From positions 248,001 to 312,000 of the forward strand of contig NZ_BOSE01000002.1 of NCBI RefSeq assembly GCF_018403185.1: a stretch of 64,000 nucleotides of DNA, in the 5' to 3' direction. The translations under genes and the position numbers were made by a program. Position 1 is the first letter of the stretch; the number at the start of each line of letters is the position of its first letter. Under the pieces are notes generated by a model that was not told the origin of the DNA, searched no databases, and was given only the letters and a program-made list of their open reading frames with translations. Of the stretch, positions 28,101 to 36,056 are shown one piece after another. The DNA is from Paenibacillus montaniterrae. Its GTDB lineage: Bacteria; Bacillota; Bacilli; Paenibacillales; Paenibacillaceae.

Positions 28101-28531
28101 CCTATGCCATTAAATCCACTTAACGTATCATACATGATAAAAGTGATGTGGGTCTACAGAAACAGTTTTTACCTAATGCGCTGTTTTGTGCGCTTGTCAA
28201 CAAGTTATGACAGGCACTAAAAAATTTGAACCAGGGCAATTTTTTCTAGGGCGTGATCTGAGAACGCTGAGGACCGCTAGCTTCTCTTATTACTTATGCA
28301 CCTTTATTGGCTTAGCCAAACATCGTAGAGGAAAGTTTCTCAAGTTTTGGGTCATATTATGTATGGAACGTTGCATGCTTGGAGAGAACAGCGAAATGCC
28401 GCGTACCTAGAGTAGCAATGCTGCGCTGACAAACCACTAGCGTTGGCATTTCACCTGGCGCTTTACTTTCCGACCGTCGTGCTTGTCTGCTCCGCTCGGA
28501 GCTTTTGTTGGCAAGCGCTTTGGTTGAGATA
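28101..28531. other. Intergenic stretch without recognised gene
   Basis: No open frame with a ribosome site. An 8-bp inverted pair GAAATGCC (28393-28400) and GGCATTTC (28445-28452) is seen, and AGGGCGTG-TCTGAGAAC-like text at 28249 recalls the hairpin arm at 10137. Otherwise nothing recognised. Confidence 0.5.
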
Positions 28532-28581
28532 AAAAAGCCTTGAGCTTTTCCTGCTGCCAGCAAGGAATGCTCAAGGCTTTT
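28532..28581 (-). terminator. Terminator after ABC-F gene
   Basis: AAAAGCCTTGAGC pairs with GCTCAAGGCTTTT; six T follow on the minus strand. Starts 10 bp past the stop at 28591. Confidence 0.9.
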
Positions 28582-28590
28582 AAGCTGCAA

Positions 28591-30219
28591 TTATTTTAAG
28601 GCTCCATCATACATTTTTTCACGAAGCGCTTTAATTTCGGCACTTTCAAGATATTCATCATAGGTCATTAGACGATCTATTACACCATTAGGCGTAAATT
28701 CAATGATGCGGTTCGCTACTGTTTGCACAAATTGATGGTCATGCGAGGTGAACAAAACTGTGCAATCTGTTTCCATCATTCCGTTGTTGAGCGCCGTAAT
28801 TGACTCAAGATCCAAGTGGTTGGTCGGCTCATCCATAATAAACACGTTGGCGCCTTCCAGCATCATTTTAGACAGCATACAGCGTACCTTTTCTCCCCCG
28901 GACAGAACACTTGCCTTCTTCAAGGCCTCATCGCCCGAGAATAGCATGCGACCTAAGAAGCCGCGCAAAAAGGTTTCGTCTGGATCTTTCGAGAATTGAC
29001 GCAGCCATTCAACCAGATTGAGATCAACTCCGTCAAAATATTTGGAGTTGTCTTTCGGGAAATAAGAGCGTGTTGTCGTAATTCCCCAGGAATATGTGCC
29101 TGCGTCTGGCTCACGCTCGCCAGCAATTGTTTCAAAGAAGGCTGTTTTAGGCAGACCATTTGGTCCGACAAATGCAACCTTATCGCCTTTATTAATCGTT
29201 AGCGTCAAGTTGTTGATCAGCACTTCTCCTTCTACGGAAATCGTCAAGCCTTCCGTTAGCAGCAGCTGCTTGCCTGCCTCACGCTCGCCTTTGAACTGAA
29301 TAAATGGATATTTGCGGTTCGAAGGGCGAATATCGTCAAGCGTAATTTTATCCAATAGCTTTTTACGCGAGGTTGCTTGTTTTGATTTAGATTTATTAGC
29401 ACTAAAGCGCTGAATGAACGCTTGCAGCTCTTTAATTTTATCTTCTTTTTTCTTATTTTCTGAACGCATCAGCTGCAACGCAAGCTGGCTGGACTCGTAC
29501 CAGAAATCATAGTTGCCGACATACATTTGGATTTTACCGAAATCGATATCCGCAATATGAGTACAAACGGTATTCAGGAAATGACGATCATGGCTGACTA
29601 CAATTACAGTGCCTTCATAATCGGCAAGGAAATTTTCAAGCCAACGAATGGATTCAATGTCAAGATGGTTAGTCGGCTCATCGAGCAGCAAAATTTGCGG
29701 TGAACCAAACAACGCTTGGGCAAGCAGGACGCGAACCTTTTGATTGCCATCCAGCTCCGACATTTGCTTGTCATGCAAATCTGTGCCAATGCCCAGGCCA
29801 TTCAACATCTCGGCAGCTTCTGATTCAGCTTCCCAGCCATTCATATCGGCAAACTCAGCTTCAAGCTCGCCAGCACGCATGCCATCCTCGTCTGTAAAAT
29901 CAGCCTTGGCATACAGCGCATCCTTCTCTTTCATTACATCATACAGCTTTTTATGCCCCATAATGACAGTTTCCAGAACCTTGAACTCATCATATTCGTA
30001 ATGGTTCTGCTTCAAAACCGCTAGCCGCTCACCAGGGGTAATATGAACCTCACCTTGCGAAGGCTCGATTTCGCCAGACAATATTTTAAGGAAAGTCGAC
30101 TTCCCCGCACCGTTGGCACCAATTAAGCCATAGCAGTTGCCTGGAGTGAACTTAATATTTACATCTTCAAAGAGCGCACGCTTGCCAAAACGAAGCGTGA
30201 TGCCACTTGTACTAATCAT
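28591..30219 (-). CDS. ABC-F family ATPase (YkpA/YbiT type)
   Basis: 542 residues with two ABC ATPase domains and no membrane segment, the layout of ABC-F translation factors. First domain: Walker A GANGAGKS, signature region LDGNQKVRVLLAQAL, Walker B LLLDEPTNHLD. Linker rich in Lys (about 240-290). Second domain: Walker A reads GPNGLPKT with Pro where Gly is usual, signature LSGGEKVRCML, Walker B FIMDEPTNHLD. ABC-F proteins act at the ribosome, some giving antibiotic resistance; this housekeeping-type subgroup has no defined drug. ATG start in front of the divergent repeat array. Confidence 0.9.
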   Translation of the reverse strand: MISTSGITLRFGKRALFEDVNIKFTPGNCYGLIGANGAGKSTFLKILSGEIEPSQGEVHITPGERLAVLKQNHYEYDEFKVLETVIMGHKKLYDVMKEKDALYAKADFTDEDGMRAGELEAEFADMNGWEAESEAAEMLNGLGIGTDLHDKQMSELDGNQKVRVLLAQALFGSPQILLLDEPTNHLDIESIRWLENFLADYEGTVIVVSHDRHFLNTVCTHIADIDFGKIQMYVGNYDFWYESSQLALQLMRSENKKKEDKIKELQAFIQRFSANKSKSKQATSRKKLLDKITLDDIRPSNRKYPFIQFKGEREAGKQLLLTEGLTISVEGEVLINNLTLTINKGDKVAFVGPNGLPKTAFFETIAGEREPDAGTYSWGITTTRSYFPKDNSKYFDGVDLNLVEWLRQFSKDPDETFLRGFLGRMLFSGDEALKKASVLSGGEKVRCMLSKMMLEGANVFIMDEPTNHLDLESITALNNGMMETDCTVLFTSHDHQFVQTVANRIIEFTPNGVIDRLMTYDEYLESAEIKALREKMYDGALK

Positions 30220-30419
30220 GTGTAAACCCCGTCCTTCTCTTCATACTCACTACCCCGACTATTATAGCATAGTCTTGATTATAAAACTTCCGTTTCCGTT
30301 GAAAATTTCTAATTCATGCTATAGTTTAGGCAAAATAATAAAGCTTAAGCTAAAATCATTTTGAAATTTTTTAAAATACTGATAAGCTTAAAGTATAAGT
30401 TAATCAAGATGCTGTATCC

Positions 30420-31158
30420 GTCGGCACCAAGAAGATGGCACGATACTAGAAGGCGAGGAGCGCAGCGTAGGCACTTGCTACGTGAGCACCGAAGCCTTCG
30501 GTAGCGTGACATATTCGCCGTCGAATCCACTACGAAGCGCCGCATCGTCATCAAAGTCGGATATTTTAAATTACACTTCAAATCAAGATTTAATTATTCG
30601 GCTTTCAGGACCAAGAAGCTTGGACGCTAGTAGAAAACGAGGAGCGCAGCGTAGAGCAAAGCTACGTGAGCACCTCCAATGTTTCCGCAGGAAACATACT
30701 TCGTAAGCACAATCTTTCGCTAGCGTTCAAGATTCGACGTCGACTAAGCTACAACGCAATTACATCGTCATCAAAGTCGAATAATTAAACTACACTTCAA
30801 ATCAAGATTTAATTATTCGGCTTTCAGGACCAAGAAGATGGCACGATACTAGAAGGCGAGGAGCGCAGCGTAGGCACTTGCTACGTGAGCACCGAAGCCT
30901 TCGGTAGCGTGACATATTCGCCGCCGACTAAGCTACAATGCAACCGCATCGTCATCAAAGTCGAATAATTAAATTACACTTCAAATCAAGATTTAATTAT
31001 TCGGCTTTCAGGACCAAGAAGATGGCGCGATACTAGAAGGCGAGGAGCGCAGCGTAGGCAAAATGCTACGTGAGCACCGCAGCCTTCGGTAGCGTGACAT
31101 ATTCGCCGTCGAATCCACTACGAAGCGCCGCATCGTCATCAAAGTCAAATAATTAAAT
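30420..31158 (+). repeat. Hairpin repeat family 1, locus B (four tandem copies)
   Basis: Copies: B1 30420-30573 (5' end truncated), B2 30588-30789, B3 30807-30974, B4 30991-31158. B1, B3 and B4 are arm type II (5' arm ATGGCACGATACTAGAAGGC, 3' arm GCCTTCGGTAGCGTGACAT); B2 is type I with an extra hairpin insertion of about 36 bp. Terminal arms at this locus read ATTTAATTATTCG(G)CTTT and their complement, so neighbouring copies are separated by short palindromes. The array fills the gap between the divergent ABC-F gene and cvfC, ending 21 bp before the cvfC start codon. Confidence 0.9.
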
Positions 31159-31179
31159 ACCCTTAAGGAGGATTGACAT

Positions 31180-32322
31180 ATGAAACTACTCTCAATAGAA
31201 CCCACCCCAAGCCCCAACTCCATGAAGCTGAATTTGGACGAGACTTTGCCGCGCGGCCGCCGCTTGACCTATACCGTCAAGGAAGCAGCCGAGTCGCCAG
31301 AGCCTTACCGCAGCCTGCTTGCAATAACAGGAGTGAAAGGCTTGTTTCATACCGCAGATTTTATTGCCCTTGATCGCAAGCCTGGCTCAGACTGGGCAAG
31401 CATACTAGCAGAAGCGCGTACCGTTTTGCAGGCTGATCAAGAGCTTACAGCAGGCATTGGGCAATCGAGCACAAGCTTTGGTGAAGCCCAGGTGCTTGTT
31501 CAAATGTATCGCGGCATCCCGATTCAAGTCCGTGTACGCACGATTGATGGTGAAACGCGCGCTGCTCTGCCGCAAAAATTTATAGACGCTGTTACAAAGG
31601 CCGCTGGCTCTACGATGATCCGCGAGCGCAAGCTTGAGGAGTTTGGCGTTCGCTATGGCGCACCTGAGGATATCGCCAATGAAATCGTGCAGGAGCTTGA
31701 AGCCAGCTATACCAATGAGCGGCTTGATGAGCTGATTGCCGCTTCATTAGCATTGGGCGTCAACTCAGAAGCTGCACCGGAAATTGTCCGCCCTGCACCA
31801 CTTAACGGACAGGCAGTGCTGCGCGAATTTGAAAATGAGGAATGGCAAAGCCGCTACGCCGCTCTCGATCGCTATGTGCTTGACGATGATGCAATCGCAG
31901 TGCTGCAGCGGGCGCTGCAGGACAGCAACGCTTCGATCCGACGACTCGCGGTTATATTTCTGGGAGACTTGCGGACAGCCGAAGCTATGCCGCTGCTTTA
32001 TCAGGCGTTGGAGGATTCCTCTGCATCTGTGCGCCGCACAGCAGGCGATACGCTGTCCGACCTAGGAGACGCTGGGGCGATTGAACCAATGATTAAGGCG
32101 CTCGCTGATAAAAACAAGCTTGTACGCTGGAGAGCTGCCCGCTTCCTGTACGAGGTTGGCGATGAACGTGCATTGCCTGCATTAAAAATCGCTGCCGAGG
32201 ATGTTGAGTTTGAAATTCAGTTGCAGGCCAAAATTGCAATTGAGCGCATCGAGCGCGGAGAAGAAGCAGCAGGTACAGTATGGCAGCAAATGACCGCTGC
32301 ACGTCAAAAAGACAAACAGTAA
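31180..32322 (+). CDS. cvfC: Conserved virulence factor C family protein (CvfC/YpgR)
   Basis: 380 residues. N-terminal Nfu/NifU-N-like domain (LLSIEPTPSPNSMKLNLDETLP, about 1-90), a middle region of the virulence-factor family (about 100-200, with YRGIPIQVR) and C-terminal HEAT-like repeats (about 225-360, such as DSNASIRRLAVIFLGDL and DSSASVRRTAGDTLSDLG). Homologues are CvfC of staphylococci and YpgR of B. subtilis; the molecular role is not settled. AAGGAGG lies 8 bp before the ATG. The promoter would have to sit inside or beyond the repeat array just upstream. Confidence 0.85.
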   Translation: MKLLSIEPTPSPNSMKLNLDETLPRGRRLTYTVKEAAESPEPYRSLLAITGVKGLFHTADFIALDRKPGSDWASILAEARTVLQADQELTAGIGQSSTSFGEAQVLVQMYRGIPIQVRVRTIDGETRAALPQKFIDAVTKAAGSTMIRERKLEEFGVRYGAPEDIANEIVQELEASYTNERLDELIAASLALGVNSEAAPEIVRPAPLNGQAVLREFENEEWQSRYAALDRYVLDDDAIAVLQRALQDSNASIRRLAVIFLGDLRTAEAMPLLYQALEDSSASVRRTAGDTLSDLGDAGAIEPMIKALADKNKLVRWRAARFLYEVGDERALPALKIAAEDVEFEIQLQAKIAIERIERGEEAAGTVWQQMTAARQKDKQ

Positions 32323-32384
32323 TTCACTTTGAAAGAGTCAAATAGCGGTCTTGCAGTCACGAACATGGGATTAGACTATGGACT

Positions 32385-32567
32385 TTAATGAAACTGAACA
32401 ACGCTATTAGGTCGATGATTGCTGTATCGATTTTTAATGAAACTGTACAACGTAATTGGAGTAAACTTGCTTATTTCCAGCAAAAAGTGGATTAATAAGA
32501 CACCATAGCTTCATTAGAGTTGTACATAGCCTAAATTGGCATTCATAGCGATCTCCAGATTCATTAG
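32385..32567. repeat. Repeat family 2 cluster (four copies)
   Basis: Forward copies TTAATGAAACTGAACAACGC (32385) and TTAATGAAACTGTACAACGT (32434), 49 bp apart, and reverse copies at 32501-32517 and 32544-32567. The whole gap 32323-32583 has no gene. Confidence 0.5.
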
Positions 32568-32583
32568 CTACAAACCACCTAAC

Positions 32584-32631
32584 AAAACAAGCTCAAGCAC
32601 GCGCCTATAAAGCGCCGCTTGAGCTTGTTTT
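32584..32631. terminator. Terminator after arsR-type gene
   Basis: AAAACAAGCTCAAGC pairs with GCTTGAGCTTGTTTT, with a GCGC/GCGC inner stem. Faces both cvfC and the ArsR gene. Confidence 0.88.
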
Positions 32632-32661
32632 GTAAAAAGCTTGTTATCATCATAATGTTAA

Positions 32662-32967
32662 TTAATGCTCGCAATGGTTAATCGCTTGCGACAGCAGCGA
32701 GATGACATGGCTGTCATCACAGGAATAAATCATCGCTGTGCCTTCACGCCGGCTTTTTACTAGCCGCAGCATGCGTAAAAAGCTTAGTTGATGAGAAACA
32801 GCCGATTGGGACATCTCCAGTAACTCAGCAAGATGATTTACTGAACATTCCTCTTGAGACAGCATGTACAATATTTTTATTCTGGTCGGATCAGACAAAG
32901 CTTTAAATATTTGCGACACGTTCTCAACGGTTTCTGCGCTTAAAAAGGTATGATCCTTGGCATCCAT
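32662..32967 (-). CDS. ArsR/SmtB family metal sensor, CzrA-like
   Basis: 101 residues. A winged helix with recognition helix [20 protein letters not shown] and a wing [10 protein letters not shown]. The last helix carries Asp85, His87, His98 and His101 in the exact DxHx10HxxH spacing of the alpha-5 zinc/cobalt site in SmtB and CzrA. It is therefore likely a Zn(II)- or Co(II)-released repressor. ATG at 32967 has GGTGGG 7 bp upstream. No efflux gene is adjacent; the CDF gene 5 kb away is of manganese type, so the target is not evident. Confidence 0.88.
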   Translation of the reverse strand: MDAKDHTFLSAETVENVSQIFKALSDPTRIKILYMLSQEECSVNHLAELLEMSQSAVSHQLSFLRMLRLVKSRREGTAMIYSCDDSHVISLLSQAINHCEH

Positions 32968-33010
32968 TTGTCTTCCCACCTTTATTAAAGTACCAATCTT
33001 CCAAACATAG

Positions 33011-33654
33011 CTTCAAAAAGCTCGGCTTTCATAGAGCCCCGCCGTCGACTACGCTCCAACGCAATCACATCATCATCAAAGCCGTGCTTTTTGAACTACC
33101 TCTTCCAATATAAGTTCAAAAACTCGGCTTTCAGGACCAAGAAGCTTGGACGCTAGTAGAAAACGAGGAGCGCAGCGTAGAGCAGAGCTACGTGAGCACC
33201 GCAGTTTTCGCTAGCGTTCAAGATTCGCCGTCGACTAAGCTACAACGCAATCGCTTCGTCATCAAAGCCGTGCTTTTTGAACTACCTCTTCCAATATAAG
33301 TTCAAAACTCGGCTTTCAGGACCAAGAAGCTTGGACGCTAGTAGAAAACGAGGAGCGCAGCGTAGAGCAGAGCTACGTGAGCACCGCAGTTTTCGCTAGC
33401 GTTCAAGATTCGCCGTCGACTATGCTCCAACGCAATCGCATCGTCATCAAAGCCGTGCTTTTTGAACTACCTCTTCCAATATAAGTTCAAAAACTCGGCT
33501 TTCAGGACCAAGAAGCTTGGACGCTAGTAGAAAACGAGGAGCGCAGCGTAGGCCAATAGCTACGTGAACACCGCAGTTTTCGCTAGCGTTCAAGATTCGA
33601 CGTCGAATATACTACGACGCAATACATCGTCATCAAAGCCGTGCTTTTTGAACC
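33011..33654 (+). repeat. Hairpin repeat family 1, locus C (one deleted plus three full copies)
   Basis: C1 33011-33097 has lost the middle hairpin but keeps both ends. C2 33112-33283, C3 33298-33468 and C4 33483-33654 are full type I copies with a period of 185-186 bp. In C2 the 5' arm CTTGGACGCTAGTAGAAAAC is at 33145-33164 and the 3' arm GTTTTCGCTAGCGTTCAAG at 33204-33222; they pair at 19 positions with two G-T pairs and one bulged A. Terminal arms read AGTTCAAAAA and TTTTTGAACT. Lies between the ArsR gene and the transglutaminase-like gene. Confidence 0.92.
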
Positions 33655-33710
33655 ACCCATATCATTTGATTGTCAATCAGAATACCCTGGGTTGTCAAGC
33701 CTAAACCCCT

Positions 33711-34976
33711 TTAATAGCTGATGGTAAGATTAATTGCCATATCGCCGAGCTCGCTGAATTCATAGTAGCTCATTTGATAAGAAAGCGGCTTATTCAAAGA
33801 ACGCAATGCCTGATCGATATCTTCCTTCACCCTGCTGCCATCACTATAAACAAACTGCACATTTGATTGACGCTCTGCGACAGCCTGCTTTAACCTGTCA
33901 CGCAGCTGATCGTATGAATCGATTTGATTTTCTTCATCATACCAGTGGAAACCAAGCTCCTTGCGTAGAGCTTGCAGCTCCTCATATTCTGCTGTTCCGG
34001 GACTCATAGCGCTGGCTGCCTCCAGCAAGGTCTGCTTATAGCTGACAGGCGCGGTTGGATAATTGCCCTCCCAAGTATGATCCTTTGCCAGCTCCTCGTC
34101 GCTAACCAAATAATAGCGATAGCTGACTTGATCCTCTGCTTGGCCGATCGGGTCATCCCAGGTTAGATCGAGCTGATACCAACGATCATTTAGTAGAATC
34201 ATATTCCAGGCATGCTCCTGCCCTTTGGCAACCCCTTCGACGATTCGTACATCAAAGCCTGCTTCCGTATACAGCATATAGCCAAGCATCGCATATCCTT
34301 GGCAGACTGCAAGTCCTTCCGTTATCGCTTCGTAAGCAGTGTAGCGCGTCAAGCTTTCATCATATTGAACATTCGTTACTACCCAATCATGAATCAGCTT
34401 CACCTGCTGCTCCTTCGTGTACTGCGACAAATTCATCTCAGCGACTAGCTTCTTGGCGAATGCAGCTACCTGCTCAGTCATTTCCTTGCTTTCACGGAAG
34501 GTCGTGTTCAGTTCAACCTCTGTATACAGCAGCTTATTGCTGATCGTATAGCTGTACGAGGACAGCGCATAACGAGAATATTCATTCAGTTCAAAGGCCT
34601 GCAGCAGCCAATCCTTTAGTTGGTCTGATACGGTATTATACGAGCCTGAAATGCGAAAGGTAACGCTTGGGCTTCGCTCATCCAATTGGCTGGCGATAAA
34701 CTGCACGATGCCTTGCTCATCATCTGTCGTTAACTCCTTATCCGATTCGATCGCCTGGGCGGAGGTATTGTTCATAGAGAGCCCAGATTGTACGGCTTGC
34801 CGCTGCTCAATGCTGTCGAGCTCCTCCTTCAGTTTAACCCCCGTTTCCTGTACAGCATTCTGTACCGTTTGCTGAATGGTGTCGATAATGGCAGGCTTGG
34901 AATCGCTTTGCTCCAACCATTGATAGGCAAAGTAAATGGCAACGACTACGACGACCACACCAAATAATTTTCTCAT
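33711..34976 (-). CDS. Membrane-anchored transglutaminase-like protein
   Basis: 421 residues. One N-terminal membrane helix (about 4-20), a helical linker, and a transglutaminase-like domain (about 185-305). The catalytic triad is visible: Cys in GLAVCQGYA, His in QEHAWNMI and Asp in YQLDLTWDDP. Such extracellular domains act as cysteine peptidases or transferases; bacterial members are poorly defined. The C-terminal 110 residues are not recognised. AGGAGG precedes the ATG. Single gene between repeat loci C and D. Confidence 0.82.
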   Translation of the reverse strand: MRKLFGVVVVVVAIYFAYQWLEQSDSKPAIIDTIQQTVQNAVQETGVKLKEELDSIEQRQAVQSGLSMNNTSAQAIESDKELTTDDEQGIVQFIASQLDERSPSVTFRISGSYNTVSDQLKDWLLQAFELNEYSRYALSSYSYTISNKLLYTEVELNTTFRESKEMTEQVAAFAKKLVAEMNLSQYTKEQQVKLIHDWVVTNVQYDESLTRYTAYEAITEGLAVCQGYAMLGYMLYTEAGFDVRIVEGVAKGQEHAWNMILLNDRWYQLDLTWDDPIGQAEDQVSYRYYLVSDEELAKDHTWEGNYPTAPVSYKQTLLEAASAMSPGTAEYEELQALRKELGFHWYDEENQIDSYDQLRDRLKQAVAERQSNVQFVYSDGSRVKEDIDQALRSLNKPLSYQMSYYEFSELGDMAINLTISY

Positions 34977-35144
34977 AACTGCCTCCTAAAACGTATTGCC
35001 TCAGCTTAACTCGCTATATACTATGCGCCTCAAAAGCATACGCTTATCTTTGCAAGATGACATGTACAATCGAGCGCTCCATGTTCACCAGTTGTCTGTA
35101 TAGTCTCTATTATCTACTATTTTTTCATAGATATACATATAGGT

Positions 35145-35313
35145 AGTTCAAAAACATGACTTTGATGACGATGCGTTGCTTCGTAGTGGATTCGACGGCG
35201 AATCTTGAACGCTAGCGAAAATTCCGGTGCTCACGTAGCTCTGCTCTACGCTGCGCTCCTCATTTTCTACTAGCGTCCAAGCTTCTTGGTCCTGAAAGCC
35301 CTGTTTTTGAACT
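35145..35313 (-). repeat. Hairpin repeat family 1, copy D1
   Basis: A full type I copy in reverse orientation. Terminal arms AGTTCAAAAACATGACTTT and the complement of its other end pair well. The middle-stem end pair is T-A here where other type I copies have C-G, another paired change. Confidence 0.88.
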
Positions 35314-35327
35314 TTTATTGAAATGGT

Positions 35328-35404
35328 AGTTCAAAAACATCGCCTTGATGACGATGTGCTGCTGCCTGGCATAATCGACGGCGAGTCCTGGATGCTTGCT
35401 GGAA
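35328..35404 (-). repeat. Hairpin repeat family 1, half copy D2
   Basis: Begins AGTTCAAAAACAT like D1 and follows the family through TTGATGACGATG and ATCGACGGCGA, then diverges and runs out 16 bp before the eda stop. Confidence 0.65.
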
Positions 35405-35419
35405 GGCTGTTCAGATTGC

Positions 35420-36055
35420 TTAAAGCTTTGATACAGCTTGAACGTATTGGGCGATGGTTTCGCTTATTTGTTGGAATTTCCCTTCACGGGCGGCTTGCAA
35501 ATCTACCAGTTTGCTGCCCATGCCTACTGCATTCGCACCCGCTTCAAAGTAGTCGTTTATATTGTCCAATCGAACGCCGCCGGTTGCGATAATCGGCAGG
35601 TCTGCAATTGGACCGCGAATTTCCCGTAAATAGTTTACGCCGAGCGTGCCCATTGGAAACAGCTTAACCGCGTCTACGCCGGCCTTCATTGCAGCAATGA
35701 TTTCTGTTGGCGTCATGACTCCCGGCCAAATCGGAACGCCTTGCTGCTTGGCATAATCAATTACCTGCAAATCTAGGTTCGGCGAAATCATAAACTGGGC
35801 GCCTGCTGCAACTGCTCGCTTGGCATGCTCAAGATCAATAACTGTTCCCGCTCCAACATACGCCTGCTCGGAAAATTGCGCTCTCCACTGTGCAATCATT
35901 GCCTCCGCACCTGTCGTGTTCATCGTAATTTCCATAAATTTAACGCCGCCATCCAAAATCGCCTGCCCGACCTGCAACGCATACTCCGGCTCAACGCCTC
36001 TTAAAATCGCGATAATTTTACAGGAAAGCAGCTCCTCCAGCATCGTAGATCTCAT
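35420..36055 (-). CDS. eda: KDPG/KHG aldolase family protein
   Basis: 211 residues, a TIM-barrel class I aldolase. Glu42 in MEITMNT is the conserved acid/base and Lys131 in DAVKLFP is the Schiff-base lysine. The enzyme splits 2-keto-3-deoxy-6-phosphogluconate (or 4-hydroxy-2-oxoglutarate) into pyruvate and glyceraldehyde-3-phosphate (or glyoxylate). It starts one base after the mutY stop, with its ribosome site inside mutY, so the two are co-transcribed. No kdgK or uronate genes are adjacent, so its physiological substrate is open. Confidence 0.9.
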   Translation of the reverse strand: MRSTMLEELLSCKIIAILRGVEPEYALQVGQAILDGGVKFMEITMNTTGAEAMIAQWRAQFSEQAYVGAGTVIDLEHAKRAVAAGAQFMISPNLDLQVIDYAKQQGVPIWPGVMTPTEIIAAMKAGVDAVKLFPMGTLGVNYLREIRGPIADLPIIATGGVRLDNINDYFEAGANAVGMGSKLVDLQAAREGKFQQISETIAQYVQAVSKL

Positions 36056-36056
36056 A

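Noticed and set aside
30420..33654. Tandem repeats suggestive of a CRISPR array
   Set aside because: Repeat units are about 185 bp, internally palindromic and nearly contiguous; there are no unique spacers of constant length and no cas genes.
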